Shown: in pieces, positions 41,774 through 50,643 of the stretch
Numbering within the stretch: the first letter of the stretch is position 1
How the letters are laid out: every line of letters begins with the position of its first letter
DNA from: an uncultured Tidjanibacter sp.
GTDB taxonomy: Bacteria > Bacteroidota > Bacteroidia > Bacteroidales > Rikenellaceae
Direction of reading: 5' to 3'
NCBI GenBank assembly: GCA_944326085.1
Contig: CALVCL010000003.1
Span: forward strand, 62,001-126,000
DNA length: 64,000 nucleotides
The notes under the pieces: model-generated
Told to the model about the DNA's origin: nothing
Databases searched by the model: none
The model's input: only the letters and a program-made list of their open reading frames with translations
Translations under genes and position numbers: made by a program

Positions 41774-42124
41774 TCAATCTTCATCTTCATCGTCATCATC
41801 TACCTCAATGCGCGATGGCGTATCTTCCGTTTCATCCGGTTCGTCAGCCAATTCATCAGCTCCCTTCAAATCATCATTGTAGTAATCTTTATCGTCATCG
41901 TCATCAAGCTGACCGTCTACATTAACATCTATCTTGACCAAATACGACGTATCCTCGGTTTCGAACATAACAGCATAAAAGAAGTCGCCAGGCCCCTTGT
42001 CGATACGTATCATATGATCGGTAAATCCCATAGGATACTGTCTTTTGACGGCATCCTGAAGTTCTTCCGGCAAATTCTGAAATTTTACAACTACACGTTT
42101 CTTATTGCTTTTGATATTTGGCAT
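41774..42124 (-). CDS. Small conserved protein with highly acidic C-terminal tail
   Basis: 116 residues, no recognised domain name. The first half is basic (MPNIKSNKKRVVVKFQNLPE, VKRQYPMGFTDHMIRIDKGP) and looks like a small folded domain; the last 46 residues have 25 Asp or Glu (DDDDDKDYYNDDLKGADE, then EVDDDDEDED). The sequence resembles short conserved Bacteroidota proteins of unknown function. It is divergent from ligA, with a promoter -7 box TATACTTG at 42144-42151. The charge separation suggests a DNA- or RNA-related chaperone-like role, but this is speculation. Confidence 0.75.
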   Translation of the reverse strand: MPNIKSNKKRVVVKFQNLPEELQDAVKRQYPMGFTDHMIRIDKGPGDFFYAVMFETEDTSYLVKIDVNVDGQLDDDDDKDYYNDDLKGADELADEPDETEDTPSRIEVDDDDEDED

Positions 42125-42143
42125 AGTCTGGAAAAAATTTTTG

Positions 42144-42177
42144 CAAGTATAAGAAAAATTGCAATACGAATATCAAA
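42144..42177 (-). promoter_or_regulatory. Promoter of the acidic-tail protein gene
   Basis: Minus strand: TTTG (42174-42177), 22 nt, TATACTTG (42144-42151, one mismatch). A weaker plus-strand box TACCTTCG (42243-42250) may serve ligA. Confidence 0.5.
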
Positions 42178-42274
42178 ATAGACTTTTTTCAAAAACATTT
42201 CATGTTAACGTATTTTACAGCGACTATTTGGAACGATATTCTTACCTTCGCATATGCAAAATATCTGTACTATT

Positions 42275-44353
42275 ATGACAACTTTGGAACAGATAGAAGA
42301 GCTGCGCCACAAGCTCAACGAATACAATAGGCTGTACTATGTCGACAACAATCCTGTCGTAAGCGACAAGGAGTTCGATGAAATGATGTACAAGCTACAA
42401 GAGCTGGAAAAGAAGCATCCCGAATTTTTCGACCCAAATTCCCCGACTCAGCGCGTCGGAAGCGACCTGACAAACCGTTTCGAAGCGGTACATCACCGCT
42501 ATCCCATGATGTCGCTTTCGAACACATACTCTCTCGAAGAGCTTCACGAGTTTTATGAACGAGTAGTACGCGAAGCAGGCGAAACGGAATTTACATGCGA
42601 GCTGAAGTTCGACGGCACGGCAATTTCTCTTACATATGAAAAAGGACGTCTCATACGTGCCGTTACACGTGGTGACGGTACAATGGGCGATGACGTCACG
42701 TCCAATGTAAGGACAATACGCAGCATCCCGCTCGTATTGGCAGGTAACGACTGGCCGCAAACATTCGAAATGCGCGGAGAGATATACATGCCACGTGCCG
42801 TATTTGCCATGCTGAATAGAGAAAAAGAGGAAATCGGTGAACAACCTTTTGCCAATCCACGCAATGCTGCAGCCGGAACGCTCAAGCTGCAAAATTCCGC
42901 GACAGTAGCATCTCGCCATCTCGACTGTTTCCTGTACGCCATGCTGGGCAATGACCTACCATACAAATCGCATTGGGAAAACCTCAACAAGGCACGCGAA
43001 TGGGGCTTCAGAATATCGGAACACATGCAACTCTGCCATACATGGGAGGAGATAACCGATTTCATAAACAATGCCGACAAACTACGTAAGGAGCTGCCAT
43101 ATGACACAGACGGTGCCGTAGTAAAGGTCAACAACTACGACATACAACAAAGTCTTGGTTCAACAGCCAAAGCCCCGCGCTGGGCCGTCGCATACAAGTT
43201 TCAGGCTGAACGTGCACTTACATGCATGCGTTCTGTAGAGTTTTCGGTAGGCAGAACCGGCACTGTAACTCCTGTGGCAAACCTCGACCCTGTACAATTG
43301 GCAGGCACTACTGTCAAAAGGGCGACACTTCACAATGCCGATCAGATAGCATTATTAGACCTACGGCTCGGTGATATGGTATATGTCGAGAAAGGCGGCG
43401 AAATCATTCCAAAAATAACAGGCGTGGAAACCTCCATGCGGCATGCCGACAGCAAGCCTTTTGAGTTCACAACCAAGTGTCCTCAATGTGGAGCCACATT
43501 GGTACGATATGAAGGTGAAGCAGCATGGTACTGCCCGAACAGCACTGCATGCCCGCCACAGATAATAGGACGCATCGTACATTTCATATCGCGCAAAGCT
43601 ATGGATATCGAAGGACTCGGTGAGGAAACAGTATCCCTGTTCGTAGAACAGGAACTTCTGCACAACATCGCAGACCTGTACGATTTAAACCCGACTATCA
43701 TTGCCGCATTACCGCGTCTGGGTGATAAATCGGCCTCCAATATCATGGAAAGTCTCAAACGCTCGCGCAATGTACCTTTCCCCCGCGTATTATATGCACT
43801 CGGCATACGTTTCGTTGGAGAAACAACGGCAAAGAACATAGCACAGCATTTCAAGACCATAGATGCAATAATGGCAGCCTCCGAAAGCGAACTGGCACAG
43901 GCCGAAGATGTAGGCGACAAAATAGCCAGCAGTATTAAGGAATATTTTGCCGACCCTGCCAACCTCGATATCATAACCCGACTTCGAAAGGCCGGCCTGC
44001 ATTTCGAAACTGCCGAAAAGGAAAAGTTATCCGATGCGCTGACTGGTAAAAGTATCGTCATATCAGGTTCATTTGAACATCACAGCCGCGATGAACTGAA
44101 AGCATTGATAGAACTACATGGAGGCCGTAATCTGGCAGCCATATCCGGTAATGTGGATTATCTGCTTGCAGGGGTCAAGATGGGCCCAGCGAAACTGGCA
44201 AAAGCAACCAAACTTGGTATCAAAATAATCTCGGAAAACGAGTTCGAAAAGATGATAGCCAATGACACCATACAGAGCAGCAGTACTGATACAAGCGGTC
44301 AAACTGAAATGGAGCAATCAGACCAACCCATCGTACAACAATCGCTTTTCTGA
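42275..44353 (+). CDS. ligA: NAD-dependent DNA ligase
   Basis: About 692 residues. The adenylation motif is [12 protein letters not shown] (CxKxDG, the Lys takes AMP), with [20 protein letters not shown] and [20 protein letters not shown] (OB fold) following. The zinc finger is [18 protein letters not shown] with [10 protein letters not shown], then come HhH repeats, and a C-terminal BRCT domain ([20 protein letters not shown]). It seals nicks in replication and repair. The start at 42275 ([10 protein letters not shown]) fits the family; another ATG lies seven codons upstream. Confidence 0.96.
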   Translation: MTTLEQIEELRHKLNEYNRLYYVDNNPVVSDKEFDEMMYKLQELEKKHPEFFDPNSPTQRVGSDLTNRFEAVHHRYPMMSLSNTYSLEELHEFYERVVREAGETEFTCELKFDGTAISLTYEKGRLIRAVTRGDGTMGDDVTSNVRTIRSIPLVLAGNDWPQTFEMRGEIYMPRAVFAMLNREKEEIGEQPFANPRNAAAGTLKLQNSATVASRHLDCFLYAMLGNDLPYKSHWENLNKAREWGFRISEHMQLCHTWEEITDFINNADKLRKELPYDTDGAVVKVNNYDIQQSLGSTAKAPRWAVAYKFQAERALTCMRSVEFSVGRTGTVTPVANLDPVQLAGTTVKRATLHNADQIALLDLRLGDMVYVEKGGEIIPKITGVETSMRHADSKPFEFTTKCPQCGATLVRYEGEAAWYCPNSTACPPQIIGRIVHFISRKAMDIEGLGEETVSLFVEQELLHNIADLYDLNPTIIAALPRLGDKSASNIMESLKRSRNVPFPRVLYALGIRFVGETTAKNIAQHFKTIDAIMAASESELAQAEDVGDKIASSIKEYFADPANLDIITRLRKAGLHFETAEKEKLSDALTGKSIVISGSFEHHSRDELKALIELHGGRNLAAISGNVDYLLAGVKMGPAKLAKATKLGIKIISENEFEKMIANDTIQSSSTDTSGQTEMEQSDQPIVQQSLF

Positions 44354-44360
44354 CTTACAT

Positions 44361-44396
44361 TATAGCAAAGGGAATGTGGTCATTCCCTTTACTATA
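44361..44396. terminator. Bidirectional terminator between ligA and addA
   Basis: AAAGGGAATG (44367-44376) pairs with CATTCCCTTT (44381-44390), TGGT loop, extended past one mismatch by TATAG/CTATA (44361-44365 with 44392-44396). Confidence 0.88.
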
Positions 44397-44414
44397 GATT
44401 AGCAGCCCTAATTT

Positions 44415-47400
44415 CTAATCCGCATCCGTTACCGGTTCAACATCACCAAGAGAAACATACCAGACATAACCCGATACACTATAACCCATTGATCTAAGCA
44501 GTGACATGTATCGTTGCACCTGACGGGCATGTATCGGCAGTCTGTGCAAGCCGAACTTGTAATCGACAACAACCGCCATGCCTTCCTTAATCATAACCCT
44601 ATCAGGACGATAACTTTTACCACCTGGTATCAGAATATCGTTCTCGTTGCGTACGACTTCCCACGTACCGTCAAACCATTCCTGCACGGTATCATTTTCC
44701 AAGGCTTGTGCCAATGCAGTCTCAAGTGCATTCATTTCACGCTCCGACAAGCCACCGTCACTACACATTTCCTTTATACGGGTATGTACATCGTCCATGT
44801 CAGCTGATTGTTCGAACACCTTATGCAGCAACACACCATAATTACGAGGCGACAAACGGTCATCCGCCACACCTTCATCACCGTAACGCTGTGCATCAAA
44901 TCTTACAGCTATGCGTCCAGCCACATCTGTAGTATCATACCTCAATAACGACGTATTTCCATACACGACACGTTCATTCTGTTCTGACGGTTTTCCAAAT
45001 TCCATGCGTAACCCGTCTCCGAAAGGTTCTATACGCCCTACTATATTGCCGATACTTACATTGTCACCATTGCGCATCATAATACAGTCAAGTAATCCAT
45101 TGACACACTCCGCACTGCTTTTAACCGGCATAGGCATCATGACATGCAATTCCTCCCTGGCTCTTGTTAACGCAACATAAAACAGATTAATGTTATCTAC
45201 CTGCGACATCACATACTCACGGTAATAGCCAGATGCAAACTGGGAATTGGCCATAACTTTTTTATAGTTTATGGGAAATTTACCGTTACTTGCATCACCA
45301 TCTTGTTCGGCCCATATAATGCTATTGGTTTTTGGCAGCAGGCTCCAACTGCAATACGGTATTATGACAGCCCTGTATCCCAAACCTTTCGATTTATGTA
45401 CCGTATCTATCGTTATAGCATTACCGCCAGATGGCATCGGTATTGAAGCGGTACTGCCGCTCTCCTCCCACCATGATACGAACAACGGTATATCGGCCAC
45501 ATTAGATTTCGAGAATGACAATACCTGCTCATGCAAAGCCTGCATATATGCTATTTCCTCATCGCTGTTACCAAGAGCATAATGCATCACTATGTTTTCA
45601 AAAGCCTCCTCGGGTGACATCAAAGCAAGCCTGCCGAGAAATACATTGTCGTCATCCGACAACTCTGCCGACAGCCGATTGCCGCGAGCTCTATTATAAA
45701 TAGTACGACTTATAGCATCCGTTCTGTTGCAAGCAAGTTTCATGCATGCGACAATAAAATTCACAACAGGCGCTTTACCCAGCACAAGGGCATCTTGTGT
45801 CACCACATCGTAACAATACCCGTTATTGCCAACGGTTTCCTTCCGTTCAAGCAATATGGCAGCTAAATGAGACGCTTCCGACCTATGACGTACCAGTATC
45901 GCAATGTCTCCGGCTGCATATCCCCTGTCCTGCAACTCTTCGACCATTTGAACCACAGGCGGTTCGTCACTGTAACTTGTCACCGTAACATAGCCTCCGA
46001 CGTTGGTCTCGACAGGGTACTGTTCATAATCGGCATAGGCCCTGCCAACAATACCATACAGTTCGCCATACAATTCATCGCCAATGAAGCCTTGTTCAAT
46101 GGCACTATCTAACATTGCATTAACCTTTATATCTTCCGCCGCAACACACGCTCCGATAATGGCATTTATAAACTTCACCAAATCATGACGGCTACGGTAA
46201 TTATTCTGTAGCGTACCATACGTCACCGCATTGAATGCCTCTCCAGCCTTATGTGCCAATATGCTCCAGTCACCGCCACGCCAACGATATATCGACTGCT
46301 TGACATCTCCCACTAAAAGTACGGGTGATCCGCCAGACTGCGATGTGGCGTTGCGCAACAAAGGCAGGAAGTTGTTCCACTGCATGGCCGACGTATCCTG
46401 AAACTCATCTATCATAAAATGAGAAAAATAATTTCCAGCCTTCTCAAACACAAACGGAGTATCGTTGCCAGATACAAGTTTGCCAAGCATATCATTTATT
46501 TCCGAAATATGTACAATATTTTCCTCCTTCGATACAGCCTCAACCCTTGCCTGAAGGTCAGCCAGAAGTCCGAAACTTCTGTAATTCTCCTTTATTAATG
46601 CCGCATTATTCATGAGTATGACGCTAGCGTCGTACAATTTCACCAATTCTGACAACGCCTGTGTCAAAACAGGTGTAAGCTCCTCTATCTGTTCTTTCTT
46701 TGCTGACTTTGCAGCATACCACTTACCACCCTCCAGTGCATCTGACACGCGTTTCGTATAAGGTACGATTTCTCCATCCGCGACCTTGCATATGTAACCT
46801 GCAACGCCCTTTGCTCCATAACTGAAATCTGAAACCACGAGACCGTTGTCCGACATTATGTCTATTATATGTCTGGCTGCAGCGGCTATATTTTTTTCGG
46901 CTTTCGCAGCAGCAGCACACACAGATGTCACCATCTTGCGCAATGCCTCCTTGTCGCCACCAAGCCCGCTACGTCCACGTTTGTAATCTTCCTTGAACAA
47001 TTCTCCACCCAACGACAGCAATTCACCGCGTATATCCCATTTACGTCCATCCTCCATACGGTCATCAACAAACGCCTCAACCCACTCACGCAACTCATCA
47101 TCATCAGACAAATCATCTATCATACGGTCAGTGGCACTGCCCAAAAGTGTTTCCACTGGCAATTCAAGATTAAAGTTAAGGTCAATACCCAACTCCTTGA
47201 TAAAGGAACGTATTATGCGCTGGAAAAACTTATCGATAGTCAAGACTGCAAAATTGCCGTAATCATGCAATATCAAACCACGCACCACTTTCGCCCGCGC
47301 CTTTATATCTTCCATGGGCAAATGCAGGTCATGAATCAACATAACTGCATAGTCGTGTTCATCGCCGTTGGCAAGTTCATTGATTTTCGCCAATATGCGT

Positions 47401-47555
47401 CTCTTCATTTCCTCCGTGGCCTTGTTGGTAAAGGTCACGGCCAATATATGCTTGTATAGCGAAGGGTCAGAGACCACATTGCGCACATATTCATATGCCA
47501 GATTATACGTTTTGCCCGAACCTGCCGAAGCACTAACTATCTTTACATTTCCCAT
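44415..47555 (-). CDS. addA: AddA-like helicase-nuclease (UvrD-type)
   Basis: 1046 residues. SF1 helicase motifs are complete: I (VKIVSASAGSGKTYNLAYEY), II (FMIDEFQDTSAMQW), III (VLLVGDVKQSIYRWRGGD), IV (TLQNNYRSRHDLVKF), V (AITIDTVHKSKGLGYRAVII), VI (NLFYVALTRAREELHVMMP). A C-terminal nuclease core is visible (RPDRVMIKEGMAVVVDYKFG). This is the helicase-nuclease subunit of the AddAB-type enzyme that resects double-strand breaks for RecA repair and degrades linear DNA. It is divergent from the AddB-like gene across a 95-nt gap, not in the same operon. Confidence 0.9.
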   Translation of the reverse strand: MGNVKIVSASAGSGKTYNLAYEYVRNVVSDPSLYKHILAVTFTNKATEEMKRRILAKINELANGDEHDYAVMLIHDLHLPMEDIKARAKVVRGLILHDYGNFAVLTIDKFFQRIIRSFIKELGIDLNFNLELPVETLLGSATDRMIDDLSDDDELREWVEAFVDDRMEDGRKWDIRGELLSLGGELFKEDYKRGRSGLGGDKEALRKMVTSVCAAAAKAEKNIAAAARHIIDIMSDNGLVVSDFSYGAKGVAGYICKVADGEIVPYTKRVSDALEGGKWYAAKSAKKEQIEELTPVLTQALSELVKLYDASVILMNNAALIKENYRSFGLLADLQARVEAVSKEENIVHISEINDMLGKLVSGNDTPFVFEKAGNYFSHFMIDEFQDTSAMQWNNFLPLLRNATSQSGGSPVLLVGDVKQSIYRWRGGDWSILAHKAGEAFNAVTYGTLQNNYRSRHDLVKFINAIIGACVAAEDIKVNAMLDSAIEQGFIGDELYGELYGIVGRAYADYEQYPVETNVGGYVTVTSYSDEPPVVQMVEELQDRGYAAGDIAILVRHRSEASHLAAILLERKETVGNNGYCYDVVTQDALVLGKAPVVNFIVACMKLACNRTDAISRTIYNRARGNRLSAELSDDDNVFLGRLALMSPEEAFENIVMHYALGNSDEEIAYMQALHEQVLSFSKSNVADIPLFVSWWEESGSTASIPMPSGGNAITIDTVHKSKGLGYRAVIIPYCSWSLLPKTNSIIWAEQDGDASNGKFPINYKKVMANSQFASGYYREYVMSQVDNINLFYVALTRAREELHVMMPMPVKSSAECVNGLLDCIMMRNGDNVSIGNIVGRIEPFGDGLRMEFGKPSEQNERVVYGNTSLLRYDTTDVAGRIAVRFDAQRYGDEGVADDRLSPRNYGVLLHKVFEQSADMDDVHTRIKEMCSDGGLSEREMNALETALAQALENDTVQEWFDGTWEVVRNENDILIPGGKSYRPDRVMIKEGMAVVVDYKFGLHRLPIHARQVQRYMSLLRSMGYSVSGYVWYVSLGDVEPVTDAD

Positions 47556-47603
47556 TCTTTGCGTTTCTTATCAACCATATAAAAGTATGAATAATTGCCG
47601 TAA

Positions 47604-47636
47604 TTTCGCAGAAAAAGCATTAACTTGGTATTTTTG
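47604..47636 (+). promoter_or_regulatory. Promoter of addB
   Basis: TTTC (47604-47607), 21-nt spacer, TATTTTTG (47629-47636), 14 nt before the ATG. A minus-strand TATGGTTG at 47572-47579 may serve addA. Confidence 0.55.
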
Positions 47637-47650
47637 AAAAATCCGGACAC

Positions 47651-50536
47651 ATGGAAACCTTTCTCGGAAATGTAGCCAAACATCTTTACAACGAATGGGA
47701 TGACAACCTTTCGTCCGTAAAACTGCTTATGCCCAACCAGCGTTCGCGCATATTCTTCCTCGACGAACTTGGACACCTGATAAAACGCCCTATATGGCAA
47801 CCGCACTATGTATCCATAGATGATATAATGCGCGACCTGTCCGGATATACTCCCATAGAACGCATCCGAGCCATTGTGGAGTTATACAAGATTTACTCCA
47901 AATATCATCTCGAAAGTTTCGACTCATTCTATTTCTGGGGCGAAGCCCTCCTCAACGACTTCGACCAAATAGACAAATACATGGTCGATGCCGATATGCT
48001 TTTCACCAACCTCAGCGACATCAAAGCCATGGAGGACGACATGAGTTATTTCAACGAGGAACAAAAAAAGGTTGTACAACGCTTTTGGAGTACGTTCGGT
48101 GCTGAGGAGAACTTTTCCGAGGAAAAACGCAATTTCCTTACCATATGGCGCAGTCTGAGAACCATCTATCATGAGTTTCGTCAAAGGCTTGCCGAAATGG
48201 GCATGGCATATACAGGAATGATGCACCGTGAGGCTGCCGAACGGCTCAAACGCGGCGAGGTATCCGTCAACGACGGAATGCCCGTTGCCGTGGTCGGGTT
48301 CAATGCTCTTTCTGAATGTGAAAAGATATTGTTCGATCATATGAAAACCGAATGCAACGCCCAATTTTTCTGGGATTATGACGACTATTACCTTTCGGAC
48401 TACCAACAGGAAGCAGGACTTTTCATACGCGACAACCTTTCGCGATACGGCCAGGCTGTCGGATTTCACAATCATACCGACAACTTTACCAAGCCCAAAA
48501 ACATTTCGACAATTTCCGTACCATCTGGTGCGCTACAGTGCAAATATGCAACGACATTCCTGCACGATGTCATAGCACAACAAGGTAAAGCAGGCAAAGA
48601 GACAGCAATAATTCTTACCGACGAATCGCTGTTGATGCCGCTGCTATACTCAATACCTTCCGACGTAGGTGAGATAAACGTAACCATGGGTTATCCGCTG
48701 CGCGAAACCCTTGCATACAGCTTCACTGAAAGGCTGCTGAAGCTCCAAATGCAAATCAGGATAAAAGGCGACGAACCGGCATTCTATCATGCAGACGTTA
48801 CGGGACTGCTGCGTCATCCGTTCGTTCAGGAACTTGACGCAACAAATGCCGAACGCCTTATACACGACATAATAATACGTTCCAAAATATACACACGTCA
48901 ATCCGAGCTGAAATGCGGGACAGTAATAGACAAACTCTTTGTCCAATTAACTGACCGTAAACAACTAACCGAATGGATAATAGATGTTCTGTCATCCATT
49001 ACAGTCGGAGCATCCAGTTCAAAAGACGACAACAGTCACACAGACAATATAAGACTGCAACGCGAATATGCAGGCATTATAGCCGATACACTGCGACGGC
49101 TGTCAAACTCGCTCGACGACTGCGGCATAGAAACAGACATTCCGATATTCACCTCTCTTACCCGCAGGATGCTGCAAACGATTCGTGTTCCATATAAGGG
49201 AGAACCATTGCAAGGCATACAGGTAATGGGGATCCTAGAGACACGAAACCTCGACTTCAAGAATATCTTGATAATGTCTATGAATGACGATAACTTTCCT
49301 GGCAATCCATCAGCATCTACATCATTCATACCATACAATCTCCGGCTAGGCTACGGACTGCCCACGCCACAACACCATGACGGAGTATATGCCTATTACT
49401 TCTACCGACTGCTCCAGCGTGCCGACAAAATAGACATGACATACAGTTCCAAAACAGACGAAAACAGCAGCGGAGAACCGAGCCGCTACATATACCAGCT
49501 CGAATATGAAGCGCCACACAATATAGAACATCGTGAAATAGGCCTTAACATAGGCATTATTCCTCCGCCCCCCATCACTGTACAAAAAGACAGCGAGGTC
49601 ATGGAGCGACTTAACAGATTTCTCGATAAAGGCGGAAAAGCCATATCGCCGACCGCCATGAATTCATACCTCGATTGCCCACTCAAATTCTACATGCGCT
49701 ATGTGGCGCAAATCAAGCCCGACGACGAGGTGTCCGAGGGTGTCGACATGCCGATGTTCGGCACAATACTGCACAAGGCCATGGAACTGCTATACACTCC
49801 CCTTAAAGGCATTCATTCGCCTGGTGACAAGATAAAACAACTTATCGGTTCACAGACAGTAGCGGAAATGGTTGATATGGCCATAGACGAGATATATTTC
49901 CACAACGAAGTCTCACACAGTGACTATGAAGGTAGCTTGCTCATGGTACGCGACATAGTGGTCAGATACATAAACAGGAACATACTCCCGTTCGATGCAA
50001 GGTTGCGTGACTTTACAATTGCAGCACTAGAACACAGACTGACGGCAAAGTTCGAATTCATCGAAGGAAATTCACGTCACAGTGTAACATTCAGCGGCCT
50101 TGCCGACCGTGTGGACCGTCTGCCAAACGGAGCAATACGCATAGTCGACTATAAAACAGGTACACCGCACATGGAATTTGCCAATGTCGAAACTCTGTTC
50201 GGCGAAAAAGCCAATGAGCGCAACCCAGCCGTACTGCAGACACTGCTCTATTCCCTCATAGTCGACCGCATGCAGCAATCTGGCGACATAGAAGGCAACG
50301 ATGTATGTCCATCGCTATATTATGTGCGTCTGATGTATTCGCCAGACTACTCGCCACTGGTCAACATCAAGGGAGGCGAAAGCGTGATAAGTTACAAGCC
50401 ATATAAGGAAGAATTCGAGGGAAAATTATCTGAACTGCTCGGCAAATTGTTCGACCCGTCTATCCCGTTCAGCCAATGCGATGATACCAAGCCTTGTACA
50501 TACTGCGACTTCGCCTCCATATGCAAACGCACGTAA
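47651..50536 (+). CDS. addB: AddB-like subunit, PD-(D/E)XK nuclease with Fe-S cluster cysteines
   Basis: 961 residues. The N-terminal half is a degenerate helicase region (SVKLLMPNQRSRIFFLDELG) with no Walker A motif. The C-terminal nuclease contains DRVDRLPNGAIRIVDYKTGT (D and K of the PD-(D/E)XK core). Cysteines for an iron-sulfur cluster are a Cys in SYLDCPLKFYMRYV and C-x2-C-x5-C at the end (KPCTYCDFASICKRT). It is the partner of AddA in end resection. It starts 14 nt after its -7 box, so the leader is very short. Confidence 0.9.
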   Translation: METFLGNVAKHLYNEWDDNLSSVKLLMPNQRSRIFFLDELGHLIKRPIWQPHYVSIDDIMRDLSGYTPIERIRAIVELYKIYSKYHLESFDSFYFWGEALLNDFDQIDKYMVDADMLFTNLSDIKAMEDDMSYFNEEQKKVVQRFWSTFGAEENFSEEKRNFLTIWRSLRTIYHEFRQRLAEMGMAYTGMMHREAAERLKRGEVSVNDGMPVAVVGFNALSECEKILFDHMKTECNAQFFWDYDDYYLSDYQQEAGLFIRDNLSRYGQAVGFHNHTDNFTKPKNISTISVPSGALQCKYATTFLHDVIAQQGKAGKETAIILTDESLLMPLLYSIPSDVGEINVTMGYPLRETLAYSFTERLLKLQMQIRIKGDEPAFYHADVTGLLRHPFVQELDATNAERLIHDIIIRSKIYTRQSELKCGTVIDKLFVQLTDRKQLTEWIIDVLSSITVGASSSKDDNSHTDNIRLQREYAGIIADTLRRLSNSLDDCGIETDIPIFTSLTRRMLQTIRVPYKGEPLQGIQVMGILETRNLDFKNILIMSMNDDNFPGNPSASTSFIPYNLRLGYGLPTPQHHDGVYAYYFYRLLQRADKIDMTYSSKTDENSSGEPSRYIYQLEYEAPHNIEHREIGLNIGIIPPPPITVQKDSEVMERLNRFLDKGGKAISPTAMNSYLDCPLKFYMRYVAQIKPDDEVSEGVDMPMFGTILHKAMELLYTPLKGIHSPGDKIKQLIGSQTVAEMVDMAIDEIYFHNEVSHSDYEGSLLMVRDIVVRYINRNILPFDARLRDFTIAALEHRLTAKFEFIEGNSRHSVTFSGLADRVDRLPNGAIRIVDYKTGTPHMEFANVETLFGEKANERNPAVLQTLLYSLIVDRMQQSGDIEGNDVCPSLYYVRLMYSPDYSPLVNIKGGESVISYKPYKEEFEGKLSELLGKLFDPSIPFSQCDDTKPCTYCDFASICKRT

Positions 50537-50588
50537 TAAATCCCAATTAATATTGATTTCCGAACCGTTTCCTCGCAAAACATTATTA

Positions 50589-50619
50589 TTGTCCATACGG
50601 CTATTTTTTCGCATTTTTG
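50589..50619 (+). promoter_or_regulatory. Promoter of feoAB
   Basis: TTG (50589-50591), 20 nt, CATTTTTG (50612-50619, one mismatch to TAnnTTTG). No obvious Fur box was recognised. Confidence 0.5.
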
Positions 50620-50643
50620 CACATCAGAAATAAAAACTACAAC

